The notes beneath the pieces were generated by a model. It was not told the origin of the DNA. It worked only from the letters and a program-made list of their open reading frames with translations, and searched no databases. The position numbers were made by a program, and so were the translations under genes. Below, in pieces: positions 51,835 through 61,725 of a stretch of DNA of 64,000 bases. Within the stretch, counting starts at the first letter, position 1; each line of letters opens with the position of its first letter. Source of the DNA: Chryseosolibacter sp964493505 (GTDB lineage Bacteria > Bacteroidota > Bacteroidia > Cytophagales > Cyclobacteriaceae); contig CAZBNP010000002.1 of the NCBI GenBank assembly GCA_964493505.1, positions 394,398 to 458,397 of the forward strand, written 5' to 3'.

Positions 51835-53490
51835 ATGACTGAAGAGAAGAGTCTTAATTTCCTTGAAGAGGTTGTTGAAAACGACTTAGCCAGCGGAAAG
51901 TACAAACAGATCGTTACGCGTTTTCCCCCCGAGCCGAATGGCTATCTCCATCTGGGGCACGCCAAAAGTATTTGCCTCAACTTCGGGCTTACGCGCAAGT
52001 ACGGCGGTTACACCAACCTGCGCTTTGACGATACGAACCCCGTTACCGAGGAGACGGTGTACGTAGACAGCATCAAGAAGGATGTCCAATGGCTGGGCTT
52101 TCAATGGGTGAATGAGCGCTATGCCTCGGATTACTTCGGGCAGCTATATGAGTTGGCATTGAAGCTGATCGACAAGGGGCTCGCGTACGTCGACGACAGC
52201 TCGAGCGAAGAAATCGCACACCAGAAAGGAAGTCCCACTCAACCCGGGACTGACAGTCCTTTCAGAACCCGTACCACCGCGGAAAATCGCAAGCTCTTCG
52301 AAGAAATGCGGGCGGGCAAATACGGCGATGGAGAAAAAGTATTGCGCGCGAAGATTGATATGACGCATGTCAACATGCACATGCGCGACCCTCTGCTGTA
52401 CCGTATCAAGCATGCACACCATCACCGCACCGGGGACACGTGGTGCATCTATCCTATGTACGACTTTGCGCACGGGCAAAGTGACGCGATAGAGAACGTC
52501 ACCCACAGCATTTGCACGCTGGAGTTCATCCCGCATCGGGAACTGTACGACTGGCTGATCAAGAATCTGGAGATCTACCCGTCGCGGCAATACGAATTTG
52601 CACGATTGAATATGAGCTACACCATCATGAGCAAACGAAAGTTGCTTGAGCTCGTCAACGAACGTCACGTCACTGGATGGGATGATCCGCGAATGCCCAC
52701 CCTGAGTGGCATAAGACGTCGTGGATACACACCCGAGAGTGTCCGCGAATTTTGCGAGAAAATCGGCGTTGCCAAACGTGAAAACCTGATTGACGTCGGA
52801 TTGCTTGAGTTTTGCGTAAGGGAGCACCTCAACAAGATCGCCCTGCGTCGTATGGTTGTTTTTGACCCTTTGAAAGTTGTTATCACCAACTTCGAGGACG
52901 GTCGGGAGGAAATCCTGGAAAGCGAAGACAACCCCGAGGCGGAGGTGATCACAAGACGCAACCTGCCTTTCAGCCGCGAACTGTACATCGAGCAGGAAGA
53001 TTTTATGGAAGATCCTCCAAAGAAGTATTTCCGGCTGGCTCCGGGCAAAATGGTACGACTAAAGAGTGCGTATATAATCCGTTGCGAGGAAGTTGTTCGC
53101 ACGGCGGATGGCAAAATTTCCGAACTCCGCTGCACCTATGTTCCCGAAAGCCGCAGCGGGTCAGACACTTCGGGAATTAACGTAAAAGGAACTATCCACT
53201 GGGTGAGCATTACACATGCCGTAAAGGCGGAGACACGTATCTACGACCGGTTGTTTAAGGTCGAAGATCCGGGACAAGCCGAAGGCGACTTCAAGGATCA
53301 CCTGAATCCCGACTCGTTGCAGGTCCTGAGTGACGTGTACGCGGAGCCTTCACTGGCAACCGCGGTTGCGGAAGACAGGTACCAATTCCTGCGCAAGGGA
53401 TACTTCTGCCTCGATCCGGATTCGTCGCCCGGAAAACTGGTTTTCAACCGGACGGTGACACTGAGAGATCAGTGGAAGGGAAAAGGTTGA
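51835..53490 (+). CDS. glnS: Glutaminyl-tRNA synthetase
   Basis: A 551-residue class I aminoacyl-tRNA synthetase that charges tRNA-Gln. The ATP-binding motifs are PNGYLHLGHAKSI (HIGH-type, about residues 33-45) and MSKRKL (KMSKS-type, about 265). GlnRS-specific RFDDTNP and the C-terminal anticodon-binding beta barrels are present. Length equals the E. coli enzyme. Its 3' end converges on the baeRF-like gene with 8 nt between. Confidence 0.97.
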   Translation: MTEEKSLNFLEEVVENDLASGKYKQIVTRFPPEPNGYLHLGHAKSICLNFGLTRKYGGYTNLRFDDTNPVTEETVYVDSIKKDVQWLGFQWVNERYASDYFGQLYELALKLIDKGLAYVDDSSSEEIAHQKGSPTQPGTDSPFRTRTTAENRKLFEEMRAGKYGDGEKVLRAKIDMTHVNMHMRDPLLYRIKHAHHHRTGDTWCIYPMYDFAHGQSDAIENVTHSICTLEFIPHRELYDWLIKNLEIYPSRQYEFARLNMSYTIMSKRKLLELVNERHVTGWDDPRMPTLSGIRRRGYTPESVREFCEKIGVAKRENLIDVGLLEFCVREHLNKIALRRMVVFDPLKVVITNFEDGREEILESEDNPEAEVITRRNLPFSRELYIEQEDFMEDPPKKYFRLAPGKMVRLKSAYIIRCEEVVRTADGKISELRCTYVPESRSGSDTSGINVKGTIHWVSITHAVKAETRIYDRLFKVEDPGQAEGDFKDHLNPDSLQVLSDVYAEPSLATAVAEDRYQFLRKGYFCLDPDSSPGKLVFNRTVTLRDQWKGKG

Positions 53491-53498
53491 AAGGCACT

Positions 53499-54569
53499 TC
53501 AGTACCGCGTGATCAGCACCAGTCCCCGGTACTTCTCCAGATCCTGTCCGGAAAGAAATACACTGTCACCACCATACTGGCTGTTTATCTCTATCATCTG
53601 GTCGATCACATCATCAATCACATCGGTGCGGTCTGCCTGCTCATCCGGCACTGGTTCAACCGTATCCTCCACAAGGCGCACCGGCTGAAAATAACCCTGT
53701 TGTACGAACAACGTTTCGCCCCTTCCCTGATTTACAGCGCGCCATATATCGTTCAGGTCAGTAACCAATTTTCCCGTATTCTCCGCCGACGCCAGTTCCT
53801 CCAGACGGTTGTAATTGTTATTCTTTCTTACACGCTGAACAATCGGCCACACAGCGTCGACAATGTGATGCGCTTTTTCTTCCATCCTGTTTCCAGGGAG
53901 GTGACCCACAATGACTTCTTTGCGATCGGCAATTTTCAGGTACTGATGATAATTGGACTCCTCCGCGCATATCACAACGGGTAATGGATTTTCGTTTATA
54001 ACTTCAATGAGTCGCTTATCAACGCTGTTAAAAAATTCCTGTATGAGATTCGTCCGGCGGCTGGCAATGGCCGCCTCGGCACTCTGCCGCGGATATTGAG
54101 AAGTATTTTCAACAGGGAAGTCACCTTCGATCTCTTGTACTACCTTATCGTTAAATGCTTCAATAAGGCGTGCTTTATCGCGGCTCAGCACCAATATAAA
54201 ATAATCCTTTTCCTTGTGCAGCGCACGTATCAAATCGCGTGTCGCGAAAGTCTTGCCAACGACAATCCGGTCTTCAACACCGATGGGCAACTTGACATAC
54301 TCGGCGATGTGTTCATTTACAAACAATACGAGGCACTCCAGGTTGTACCGGTGATCGATGGAGGACGCCAGCCGACTCAACCGATCTGCCAGGATGGTGC
54401 TCACCTTGGAATCACATTCACGCTCAAGCCGTGACTGAGCTTCTCCGACCATGTTCTTCAACAATATGACATCGTTCTCATGATCCGGAAAGGTACGATG
54501 TGTCGTAAGAATAAGTGTAACACAGCAACCCGACGAAGCGTCCTTCAACTTTTTCAATATGTCTTTCAT
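53499..54569 (-). CDS. baeRF-like protein (bacterial archaeo-eukaryotic release factor fold)
   Basis: A 356-residue soluble protein. The central YFILVLSRDKARLIEAFNDKVVQEIEGDFP segment and the C-terminal L7Ae/pelota-like VVICAEESNYHQYLKIADRKEVIVGHLPGN with QQGYFQPVRL fit the baeRF family, related to eukaryotic eRF1. These proteins are proposed to act on stalled ribosomes, but this is not proven. It lacks the GGQ motif of true release factors as far as I can see. It lies between glnS and ppk1, with a 266-bp gap upstream. Confidence 0.72.
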   Translation of the reverse strand: MKDILKKLKDASSGCCVTLILTTHRTFPDHENDVILLKNMVGEAQSRLERECDSKVSTILADRLSRLASSIDHRYNLECLVLFVNEHIAEYVKLPIGVEDRIVVGKTFATRDLIRALHKEKDYFILVLSRDKARLIEAFNDKVVQEIEGDFPVENTSQYPRQSAEAAIASRRTNLIQEFFNSVDKRLIEVINENPLPVVICAEESNYHQYLKIADRKEVIVGHLPGNRMEEKAHHIVDAVWPIVQRVRKNNNYNRLEELASAENTGKLVTDLNDIWRAVNQGRGETLFVQQGYFQPVRLVEDTVEPVPDEQADRTDVIDDVIDQMIEINSQYGGDSVFLSGQDLEKYRGLVLITRY

Positions 54570-54693
54570 ACAGTTGTTTTGTTATATGCAGGCGCAGTGG
54601 CTAATACTGCCGCTTCACCGTTGCGATCACCACCGAATCGCTTTCTTTGTATTAAGTGAAAAGGAAGCAGAATCCGGAATAACTGATCAAAAG

Positions 54694-54711
54694 CCTTGCC
54701 ACAAGGTTTTT
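54694..54711 (+). terminator. Terminator-like hairpin in the baeRF-ppk1 gap
   Basis: Stem CCTTG / CAAGG, loop of 3, then five T. It points in the plus direction, although the neighbouring genes are on the minus strand, so the role is unclear. The rest of the 266-bp gap shows nothing else that I recognise. Confidence 0.35.
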
Positions 54712-54835
54712 CTCAAAACCTGAGGAGGTTGATACTGAAAAATCGACTTACAGACGAGTATTCCGCGTTCGACAGCCACTACGCAACGGGATCGCGAGAT
54801 AGAAGATGGGGCGATTTTCGCACACCTTTTTCCCC

Positions 54836-56962
54836 TTAAAACAACTTTGCTTCCTGCACGATCTCCCTCGTGACCTTGTAAAATTCTTTGTGAATATTGA
54901 AGGCCGGCTCGCCGTTTTGTTCTCTGATCACGTATGATCCATCTTCCTGCATCGTGTAAGCATTAACGTTGTCGCGCAGGTTGAATGCGAGATTATTAAC
55001 CGCCTGCCGACGAAGGATATCCTCCTCAAGTAAAAAGAGCGACTCGATCCGACGATCGAAACTTCGTACCATCGCATCAGCGCTACCAATATATACCTTG
55101 GGATTACCTGCGTGATGGAAATAGTATATTCGCGAATGCTCAAGGTATTCGCCCACGATAGAGGTCACCTCAATATTCTCGCTTATGCCTACCCTTCCCG
55201 GCCGTAAACTGCACATACCACGCACAATAAGCTTGATCTTCACTCCTGCCTGCGACGCTGCATACAACTCATCGATGAATTCCTTATCCTGCAGCGAGTT
55301 GAGCTTAATAACGATACCGGCGGTGATACCCTGTCTGGCGTTCTCGGCCTCCCGCTTTACAAGGTTGAGCAGCTGAATACGCATATCACGCGGCGATGTA
55401 ATCAGGTTGCGATAGGTAATCGGCTGTGAATGTCCGGTGATAACATTGAAAAACTCGGACACGTCGTTGGCGTAGACCTCCCGCGTCGTCAGTAAACCAA
55501 TGTCAACGTACAGCCTGGCAGTGTTTTCATTATAGTTCCCGCTGGAAAGGTGTACATACCGGGTCACCTTGTCATGGCCGTAACGCCGAACGATCAACAG
55601 TAACTTCGTATGGGTTTTGAGGCTACTGACACCGTAAATAACAAAGCAGCCCGCCTTCTGGAGTCTCTGCGCTTCCCGGAGGTTATTCTCTTCGTCAAAC
55701 CGGGCTTTCACTTCAAAAAGCACCGATACGTGCTTGCCATTCTCGGCCGCCCTTAGCAACGCCGCCGTCACACGCGACTCTTTCGCTACGCGGTAGATCG
55801 TAATCTTGATAGACAGCACATAGGGATCGTCCGCCGCTTTCTCAAGCAGCTCAAGCACCGGCTCCATCGAATTGTACGGGTGGTGTAAAAGAATATCGCG
55901 TTCTTCGAGCACTTCAAATAAATCGCGAGTACCTTCCTCGGGAAAATTCAATGGTTTCACAGGCTCGTGCATTTGGGTTCGCTGCGCCTTGAACTCCTTG
56001 TGGTTGATTATCTGCAGCAACCCTGTAAAGTCAATAAGACTCTCTTTCGGCACGTAAAAAATATTGTGATCATCGAGATCCCACTGGATCTTCAGGATAC
56101 GCATCATCCACGGATCGGGCTTCTCCACTACCTCCAGTCTGACGACCCTGCCAGACCGCCGCGTCTTCAACTTGCGTTTGAGATCTTCGAGAAAGTTTGA
56201 TTCGATATCCTCACTCTCTTCCAGCGTGAAGTCGCCGTTGCGATTAACGCGAAACAGATTAATACTGGCGATCTCGACATTCCTGAACAGGTTGTGAATA
56301 TTATAGCTGATGATATCCTCCACCGGGACGAACAATATCTTGTCAGGTGTAATGATCTCGTAGAACCTGGGAAGGTTATTGGGCACCTGGATAAAGCTGA
56401 CCTTGAACTGATTCTGACTATCGCCCGGGTTTTTCGTCACAACACCGAACAACAGCCGGTTATTCATCAGTACCGGAAAGGTGTGATAGTTATCGAACAC
56501 CATCGGCGTAAGCATCGGAAAGATGATGCTGTTAAAATACTCGTTCACCTTTTGGGTATTCTCCACCGATAGGTCGGCATATCCCGAGATAGCAAATCCG
56601 TTCAACTCAAAGAGAGGCTTCAGCTTTCTGACGAAATAGTCATTCTGGTCGCTGTGGAAACGGCGGGTTTCAGACAACAGCAGAATGCGGAAGGGTTCTT
56701 CACGAAGACCACTGTAGTCAAAGCGTTCCTTGCCGTAGTCGAGGTAGTTATACAGGCTACCCAGCCGGATAGTACAAAACTCATCCAGATTGGATGCGGT
56801 GATCGACAGAAACCGAAGGCGTTCAAATATAGTACGATCGATATGCTTGGCCTGATCGAGAACGCGATAATTAAACTGCAGCCAGCTCAGATCGCGGCTT
56901 ATATAATTGCTCTCTTCAATTTGCTGCCTGGTTTTATCAAACGACAATATCACCTCGCTCAT
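54836..56962 (-). CDS. ppk1: Polyphosphate kinase Ppk1
   Basis: A 708-residue enzyme that reversibly makes inorganic polyphosphate from ATP. The N-terminal domain begins YISRDLSWLQFNYRVLDQA, a family hallmark. The autophosphorylated histidine is in SSLKTHTKLLLI (about residue 446), with VHLSSGNYNENTARLYVDIG behind it. The second conserved histidine is in LEHSRIYYFHHAGNPKVYIGSAD. Length is typical. It lies 81 nt downstream of gyrB on the same strand. Confidence 0.97.
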   Translation of the reverse strand: MSEVILSFDKTRQQIEESNYISRDLSWLQFNYRVLDQAKHIDRTIFERLRFLSITASNLDEFCTIRLGSLYNYLDYGKERFDYSGLREEPFRILLLSETRRFHSDQNDYFVRKLKPLFELNGFAISGYADLSVENTQKVNEYFNSIIFPMLTPMVFDNYHTFPVLMNNRLLFGVVTKNPGDSQNQFKVSFIQVPNNLPRFYEIITPDKILFVPVEDIISYNIHNLFRNVEIASINLFRVNRNGDFTLEESEDIESNFLEDLKRKLKTRRSGRVVRLEVVEKPDPWMMRILKIQWDLDDHNIFYVPKESLIDFTGLLQIINHKEFKAQRTQMHEPVKPLNFPEEGTRDLFEVLEERDILLHHPYNSMEPVLELLEKAADDPYVLSIKITIYRVAKESRVTAALLRAAENGKHVSVLFEVKARFDEENNLREAQRLQKAGCFVIYGVSSLKTHTKLLLIVRRYGHDKVTRYVHLSSGNYNENTARLYVDIGLLTTREVYANDVSEFFNVITGHSQPITYRNLITSPRDMRIQLLNLVKREAENARQGITAGIVIKLNSLQDKEFIDELYAASQAGVKIKLIVRGMCSLRPGRVGISENIEVTSIVGEYLEHSRIYYFHHAGNPKVYIGSADAMVRSFDRRIESLFLLEEDILRRQAVNNLAFNLRDNVNAYTMQEDGSYVIREQNGEPAFNIHKEFYKVTREIVQEAKLF

Positions 56963-57043
56963 AAGGGAAACAGATCAGATGGTTCCAATAACAAACTAAC
57001 CGGGCAACACACCCGGTACCAAAAATGCATCCGCCGCCGAATT

Positions 57044-58999
57044 TTAAATATCTATCCGGGCGTACTTTGCATTCTTCTCGATGAACTCCCGACGTGGAGC
57101 TACTTCATCACCCATGAGCATGGAGAAAAGATGATCGGCTTCTGCTGCCGATTCAATACTGACAAGTTTTAATGATCTTCTCGATGGGTCCATAGTGGTA
57201 GACCAAAGCTGCTCGGGATTCATTTCACCAAGACCCTTATACCGCTGAACGTGTACCGAATCGTCTTTGCCGCCGCCGAGCTCCTTTACGAGCACCATAC
57301 GTTCTTCCTCCGTCCAGCAATAACGTTCTTCCTTTCCTTTTTTGACCAGGTACAGCGGAGGTAACGCAATGTAGATGAATCCACGTTCTATCAATTCACG
57401 CATGTAACGAAAGAAGAAAGTCAGGATAAGCGTTCTGATGTGGCTCCCGTCCACATCGGCATCCGTCATAATGATTACCTTGTGGTAGCGAAGTTTGTTC
57501 ATGTTGAGCGCCTTGCTGTCTTCAGGTGTGCCGAAGGTTACCCCAAGCGCGGTAATGATATTCTTGATTTCTTCGCTATCGTAAATCTTGTGTTCCTGAG
57601 CTTTTTCGACGTTCAGTATTTTTCCCCGCAAAGGGAGAATAGCCTGAAAGTTTCTGTCGCGGCCTTGTTTCGCAGAACCTCCCGCCGAGTCACCTTCTAC
57701 GAGATAAAGCTCGCAAATACTCGGATCAGTACTCGAGCAGTCCGCCAGTTTGCCGGGAAGCCCCGTGCCGGTCAAAACGTTCTTACGCTGAACCATTTCA
57801 CGGGCCTTACGCGCCGCATGACGCGCTTGCGCTGCAAGAATTACTTTATTGACAATAAGCTTCGCTTCCCGGGGATGCTCCTCCAGATAGTTCGTGAGCA
57901 CTTCGCCAACCGACTGATCGACAACACCCATCACTTCCGAGTTGCCCAATTTCGTCTTTGTCTGACCTTCGAACTGCGGTTCCGCCACCTTGATCGAAAT
58001 CACGGCTGTCAAACCCTCGCGAAAGTCATCTCCGTTGATATCTATCTTGAGTTTCTCCAGCAAACCGGTCTTTTCCGCATACGTCTTCAGTGTGCGGGTG
58101 ATGGCACGGCGAAAGCCCGCGACATGGGTCCCCCCTTCATGCGTATTGATGTTGTTGACATACGACACCAGGTTCTCGGTAAACGATGTATTGTAACTCA
58201 TCGCAACCTGTACCGGGACGTTTCCTTTATCGCTTTCGATGTAGATCGGCTCGGGGATCAACTTCTCCCGTGTGGAATCGATATAGGCCACAAATTCGCG
58301 TAGCCCGCCTTCTGACAAAAAGATGTCGGCACGCGGATCGCCTTTCTCATCCTTTTCGCGAACGTCTGTGAGCCTGATCTCGATACCCGGATTGAGGAAA
58401 GACAGTTCGCGGAGACGCGACGCAATAGTCTCATAGTTGTATTCCGTTATGAGGAATATCTCCTTGTCCGGTCTGAAATGAACCGTGGTCCCGCGACGAT
58501 CCGAATCCCCTAATACCCTGACCGGATATTGTGGCGCCCCGCGCTGATACTCCTGCTCAAAAACCCTTCCTTCCCGATAAACCGTCACGTGGAGCATCTC
58601 AGACAAAGCATTCACACAGGATACCCCCACTCCGTGCAAACCGCCCGAAACCTTGTATGTATTCTTATCGAACTTCCCACCGGCATGCAGTACGGTCATG
58701 ACCACCTCAAGAGCGGATCGCTTCTCCTTCTCGTGCATGTCTGTGGGAATACCCCGGCCGTTGTCTTCAACCGTGATCGAATTATCATCGTTGATCTTCA
58801 CCTGAATGAGGTCGCAGTAACCGCCGAGAGCCTCATCAATCGAGTTGTCTACTACCTCCCAGATCAGGTGATGCAAGCCCTTGGTACCAACATCCCCGAT
58901 ATACATCGCAGGCCTTTTTCGCACTGCTTCCAAACCTTCTAAAACCTGGATATTGTTGGCCGAGTATCCGGCCGGGACTTTGTCTTTAACTTCACTCAT
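57044..58999 (-). CDS. gyrB: DNA gyrase subunit B
   Basis: A 651-residue ATPase subunit of DNA gyrase. The GHKL ATP site shows EVVDNSIDEA, DNGRGIPTDMHEKE and GGLHGVGVSCVNALS. The TOPRIM domain has LVEGDSAGGSA and MTDADVDGSHIRTL, and the C-terminal RYKGLGEMNPEQLW motif is complete. The protein has the short form typical of Bacteroidota, without the ~170-residue insertion of E. coli GyrB. It has its own consensus -7 element. Confidence 0.97.
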   Translation of the reverse strand: MSEVKDKVPAGYSANNIQVLEGLEAVRKRPAMYIGDVGTKGLHHLIWEVVDNSIDEALGGYCDLIQVKINDDNSITVEDNGRGIPTDMHEKEKRSALEVVMTVLHAGGKFDKNTYKVSGGLHGVGVSCVNALSEMLHVTVYREGRVFEQEYQRGAPQYPVRVLGDSDRRGTTVHFRPDKEIFLITEYNYETIASRLRELSFLNPGIEIRLTDVREKDEKGDPRADIFLSEGGLREFVAYIDSTREKLIPEPIYIESDKGNVPVQVAMSYNTSFTENLVSYVNNINTHEGGTHVAGFRRAITRTLKTYAEKTGLLEKLKIDINGDDFREGLTAVISIKVAEPQFEGQTKTKLGNSEVMGVVDQSVGEVLTNYLEEHPREAKLIVNKVILAAQARHAARKAREMVQRKNVLTGTGLPGKLADCSSTDPSICELYLVEGDSAGGSAKQGRDRNFQAILPLRGKILNVEKAQEHKIYDSEEIKNIITALGVTFGTPEDSKALNMNKLRYHKVIIMTDADVDGSHIRTLILTFFFRYMRELIERGFIYIALPPLYLVKKGKEERYCWTEEERMVLVKELGGGKDDSVHVQRYKGLGEMNPEQLWSTTMDPSRRSLKLVSIESAAEADHLFSMLMGDEVAPRREFIEKNAKYARIDI

Positions 59000-59020
59000 T
59001 TTTCTTGATTAGAACCGCCA

Positions 59021-59028
59021 AAAATACA
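59021..59028 (-). promoter_or_regulatory. Predicted -7 promoter element of gyrB
   Basis: The minus strand reads TATTTTTG, an exact TAnnTTTG match, 21 bp upstream of the start codon. The leader would be about 14 nt. Confidence 0.55.
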
Positions 59029-59209
59029 CTTTTTTGCCTCGTAAACAGCATATTGACGACGAAAAAAGTCAACATATTTTCCCCGTGGAAAAGCCTCGCT
59101 TTAACCACCGGAATGGACTCTCGTCAGCACCGGGACCATGCGTAAAAACACACCGCTCAACCGGGGGTCTCCTGCCCGGTTAACCCCATGACAAAACAAG
59201 AGAACTTCA

Positions 59210-59575
59210 TTAAAACTGCTTGCTCCTCAACATCACGAGTGTACATCCTTCTACTGTCTCAATACCCTCTTCCTCCGCCCGCTGCCGGAACCCGGGATTC
59301 TCCGCGCCTGGATTAAAAATAATGCGTTTGGGTTTCAGGCTCAGAATGTAATCTATGTGCTCCGCCTGGTGGCCCGGCCCGATATATAACGTAACCGTAT
59401 CGATACCTTCTACAGCCGGTCGTTTGAAGATATCAAGGATCTCCTTTCCGAAAACCGACCCGGTCCGGGTGCCTATCGGAACGATTTCATGGTCGTATTC
59501 ACGCAGCATCTGAGCGGCGAGATAAGCATAACGGCTCTGGTTGGTAGTCGCACCGATAATCGCAGTTTTCTTCAC
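59210..59575 (-). CDS. CoA-binding protein (YccU-like)
   Basis: A 121-residue Rossmann-fold protein with AIIGATTNQSRYAYLAAQML at the N-terminus and VTLYIGPGHQAEHIDYILSLKPKRIIFNPGAENPGF. These are typical of single-domain CoA-binding proteins related to the alpha subunit of succinyl-CoA synthetase. Partner and function are unknown. It is divergent from the M61 peptidase gene. Confidence 0.87.
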   Translation of the reverse strand: MKKTAIIGATTNQSRYAYLAAQMLREYDHEIVPIGTRTGSVFGKEILDIFKRPAVEGIDTVTLYIGPGHQAEHIDYILSLKPKRIIFNPGAENPGFRQRAEEEGIETVEGCTLVMLRSKQF

Positions 59576-59661
59576 GTATTTTTCTGTATTTATTACATGT
59601 AACCGTTAAAATTCCTCTTGGGAAACAAATTACAATTAACTTGGTTCCAAAATTTAATGAC

Positions 59662-61620
59662 ATGCGATTCTTCTCCCTGATTTCCCTGCTGCTTTTTGTC
59701 GGACATCACCCGGCGCTCACGCAGGAACTCAATGAAAGGCTTTATGAGTACACCGTTGATCTCACGAACGTCGTCGACGACAGAGTATTCGTTGAACTAG
59801 CCCCCCCGGCTTCCGAGACAAAAGAGATCAAGTTCTTCTTTCCGAAAATTGTACCCGGTACCTACGCCGTTGAAGACTTCGGCCGATATATCGTCGATCT
59901 GAAGGCTTTCGATAAAAAAGGCAGGGAACTGCCGGTTGAAAAAACCGAGGAAAACACCTGGGCGATAAAAAAGGCCCGTAAAATGGTAAAAATCACCTAC
60001 TGGGTCGACGACACCTGGGATACTGCGGTATCAGGCCCTGAAATCTTCTGGCCAGCAGGGACCAATATTGAAGCCGGTAAAAACTTTGTCATCAACGGCA
60101 GTGGATTCTTCGGCTATTTCGAAGGACAGAAAGAACCCGACTTCCATGTCAGCATCATCCGGCCGAAGGAACTATATGGATCAACAGGCCTTATCGCATC
60201 GGAAACCGGCGCACCGCTCGGGACCGTCAAAAGCGAATTATCTTCCACCGGCAACAGCGATAAGGTAGTGGACATATACCAAGCGGAAGATTACGATCGG
60301 CTCGTCGACTCACCCATCATGTATGCAAAGCCGGATACAGCTATAATCCGTGTCGCCAACACCGAAGTATTGATCGGTTCCTACTCACCGACAAACCAAG
60401 TGACAGCAAAGGAAATTGCTGGCAGCATACGGGAGGTGCTGATGGCCCAGAAAGAATTTCTGGGAGGCAAACTTCCGGTAGACAAATATGCCTTCATTTT
60501 CTATTTCACCGATCAGCCAATTCTCAGCTACGGTGCTCTCGAACACTCGTACTCATCGTTCTACTACATGCCTGAAATGACTATTGAACAGATGAATCAG
60601 CAACTCCGCGACTTTGCGGCACACGAATTCTTTCATATCATTACGCCCCTGACAATCCATTCGAAAGAGATCGCTGATTTCGATTTCAACAACCCGAAAA
60701 TGTCGCAGCACCTATGGATGTACGAGGGTGTTACCGAGTATTTCGCTTCATTGGTACAGGTTCAATACGAGCTGATCTCCCTTAACGAATTCATTCAGAC
60801 CGTCAGGGAAAAAATGTTTACCTCCGATCAGTTTGTCGATGATGTTCCCTTTACCGAGATCAGCAAATTCACGCTCGATAAGTATCACGACCAGTATTAC
60901 AATGTTTACCAGAAGGGTGCGCTTATCGGGCTTTGTCTGGATATCAAACTGAGAAAACTCTCGAACGGAGAACGGGGACTGCGCGACCTGATGCTGGACC
61001 TGTCAGCGAAATACGGCAAAGAAAAAGCGTTCGACGATGATGCTCTCTTCGCTGAGATCACGGCTATGACCTATCCCGAAATCGGAGAATTCTTTGACCG
61101 GTATGTCAAAGGCAGTGGCCCGGTAGCGGCTGACACCAGTAGCCGCGGGTATATCGAACCGCTTCCGTTTGAAGATTTTTTTGAGGATGTCGGCATTATT
61201 TACGCGAGGGAACACACTTTCGAAGACCTCACGCTGGGAATTGACGACGCCGATCTGGGGATCGTTGAGATCGATAGTATTCCGATGCTGCAGATCGCCA
61301 CAACGGCATATCTAAATGAAATGGGGCAGGCGTTAGGCTTTCAGGAAGGCGATGTGCTCGTGCAAATCGATGGCGACAACATACCCGACCTGCGCGGTTC
61401 CGAGATCTCTGCTTTCATCCAACAAAAGTTGATGAGCCTACGGGAAGGCGAAGATCTCTCCTATACCGTGTTGAGAACAAACTCACAGGGCGAGCGCAGG
61501 GAAACCACGCTTAAGGCGCCGGTACAGAAAGCCGGGATCACGCAACGCCACCTGATTGCTCCCAATCCGCAGGCAACCCCGAATCAACTCGCTCTGCGAA
61601 ATGCCTGGCTTGGACAATAA
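59662..61620 (+). CDS. M61-family (glycyl aminopeptidase-like) exported peptidase with PDZ domain
   Basis: A 652-residue protein with signal MRFFSLISLLLFVGHHPALTQ, from the ATG at 59662. An N-terminal beta domain is followed by the zinc site AAHEFFHIITPL (near residue 315) with the downstream glutamate in YEGVTEYFA, as in M61 gluzincins. A PDZ domain (MGQALGFQEGDVLVQIDG) lies near the C-terminus. A near-consensus -7 element (TAACTTGG, 59637-59644) with TTG 16 bp upstream precedes it. Confidence 0.92.
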   Translation: MRFFSLISLLLFVGHHPALTQELNERLYEYTVDLTNVVDDRVFVELAPPASETKEIKFFFPKIVPGTYAVEDFGRYIVDLKAFDKKGRELPVEKTEENTWAIKKARKMVKITYWVDDTWDTAVSGPEIFWPAGTNIEAGKNFVINGSGFFGYFEGQKEPDFHVSIIRPKELYGSTGLIASETGAPLGTVKSELSSTGNSDKVVDIYQAEDYDRLVDSPIMYAKPDTAIIRVANTEVLIGSYSPTNQVTAKEIAGSIREVLMAQKEFLGGKLPVDKYAFIFYFTDQPILSYGALEHSYSSFYYMPEMTIEQMNQQLRDFAAHEFFHIITPLTIHSKEIADFDFNNPKMSQHLWMYEGVTEYFASLVQVQYELISLNEFIQTVREKMFTSDQFVDDVPFTEISKFTLDKYHDQYYNVYQKGALIGLCLDIKLRKLSNGERGLRDLMLDLSAKYGKEKAFDDDALFAEITAMTYPEIGEFFDRYVKGSGPVAADTSSRGYIEPLPFEDFFEDVGIIYAREHTFEDLTLGIDDADLGIVEIDSIPMLQIATTAYLNEMGQALGFQEGDVLVQIDGDNIPDLRGSEISAFIQQKLMSLREGEDLSYTVLRTNSQGERRETTLKAPVQKAGITQRHLIAPNPQATPNQLALRNAWLGQ

Positions 61621-61629
61621 GGCAAAGTA

Positions 61630-61687
61630 GGAGCTGTTTGAAAGTTGACAAAGCGGAGCTGTTTGAGCAAAGGGCAATGTGGGAGCT
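61630..61687. repeat. Short imperfect direct repeats between convergent genes
   Basis: GGAGCTGTTTGA occurs at 61630-61641 and 61655-61666, and a partial GGAGCT copy at 61682-61687, at steps of 25 and 27 bp. It lies in a 105-bp gap between converging genes. Confidence 0.5.
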
Positions 61688-61725
61688 CATAATAACTATG
61701 TCCCTCCAAACCCAGCACCTCCTTC

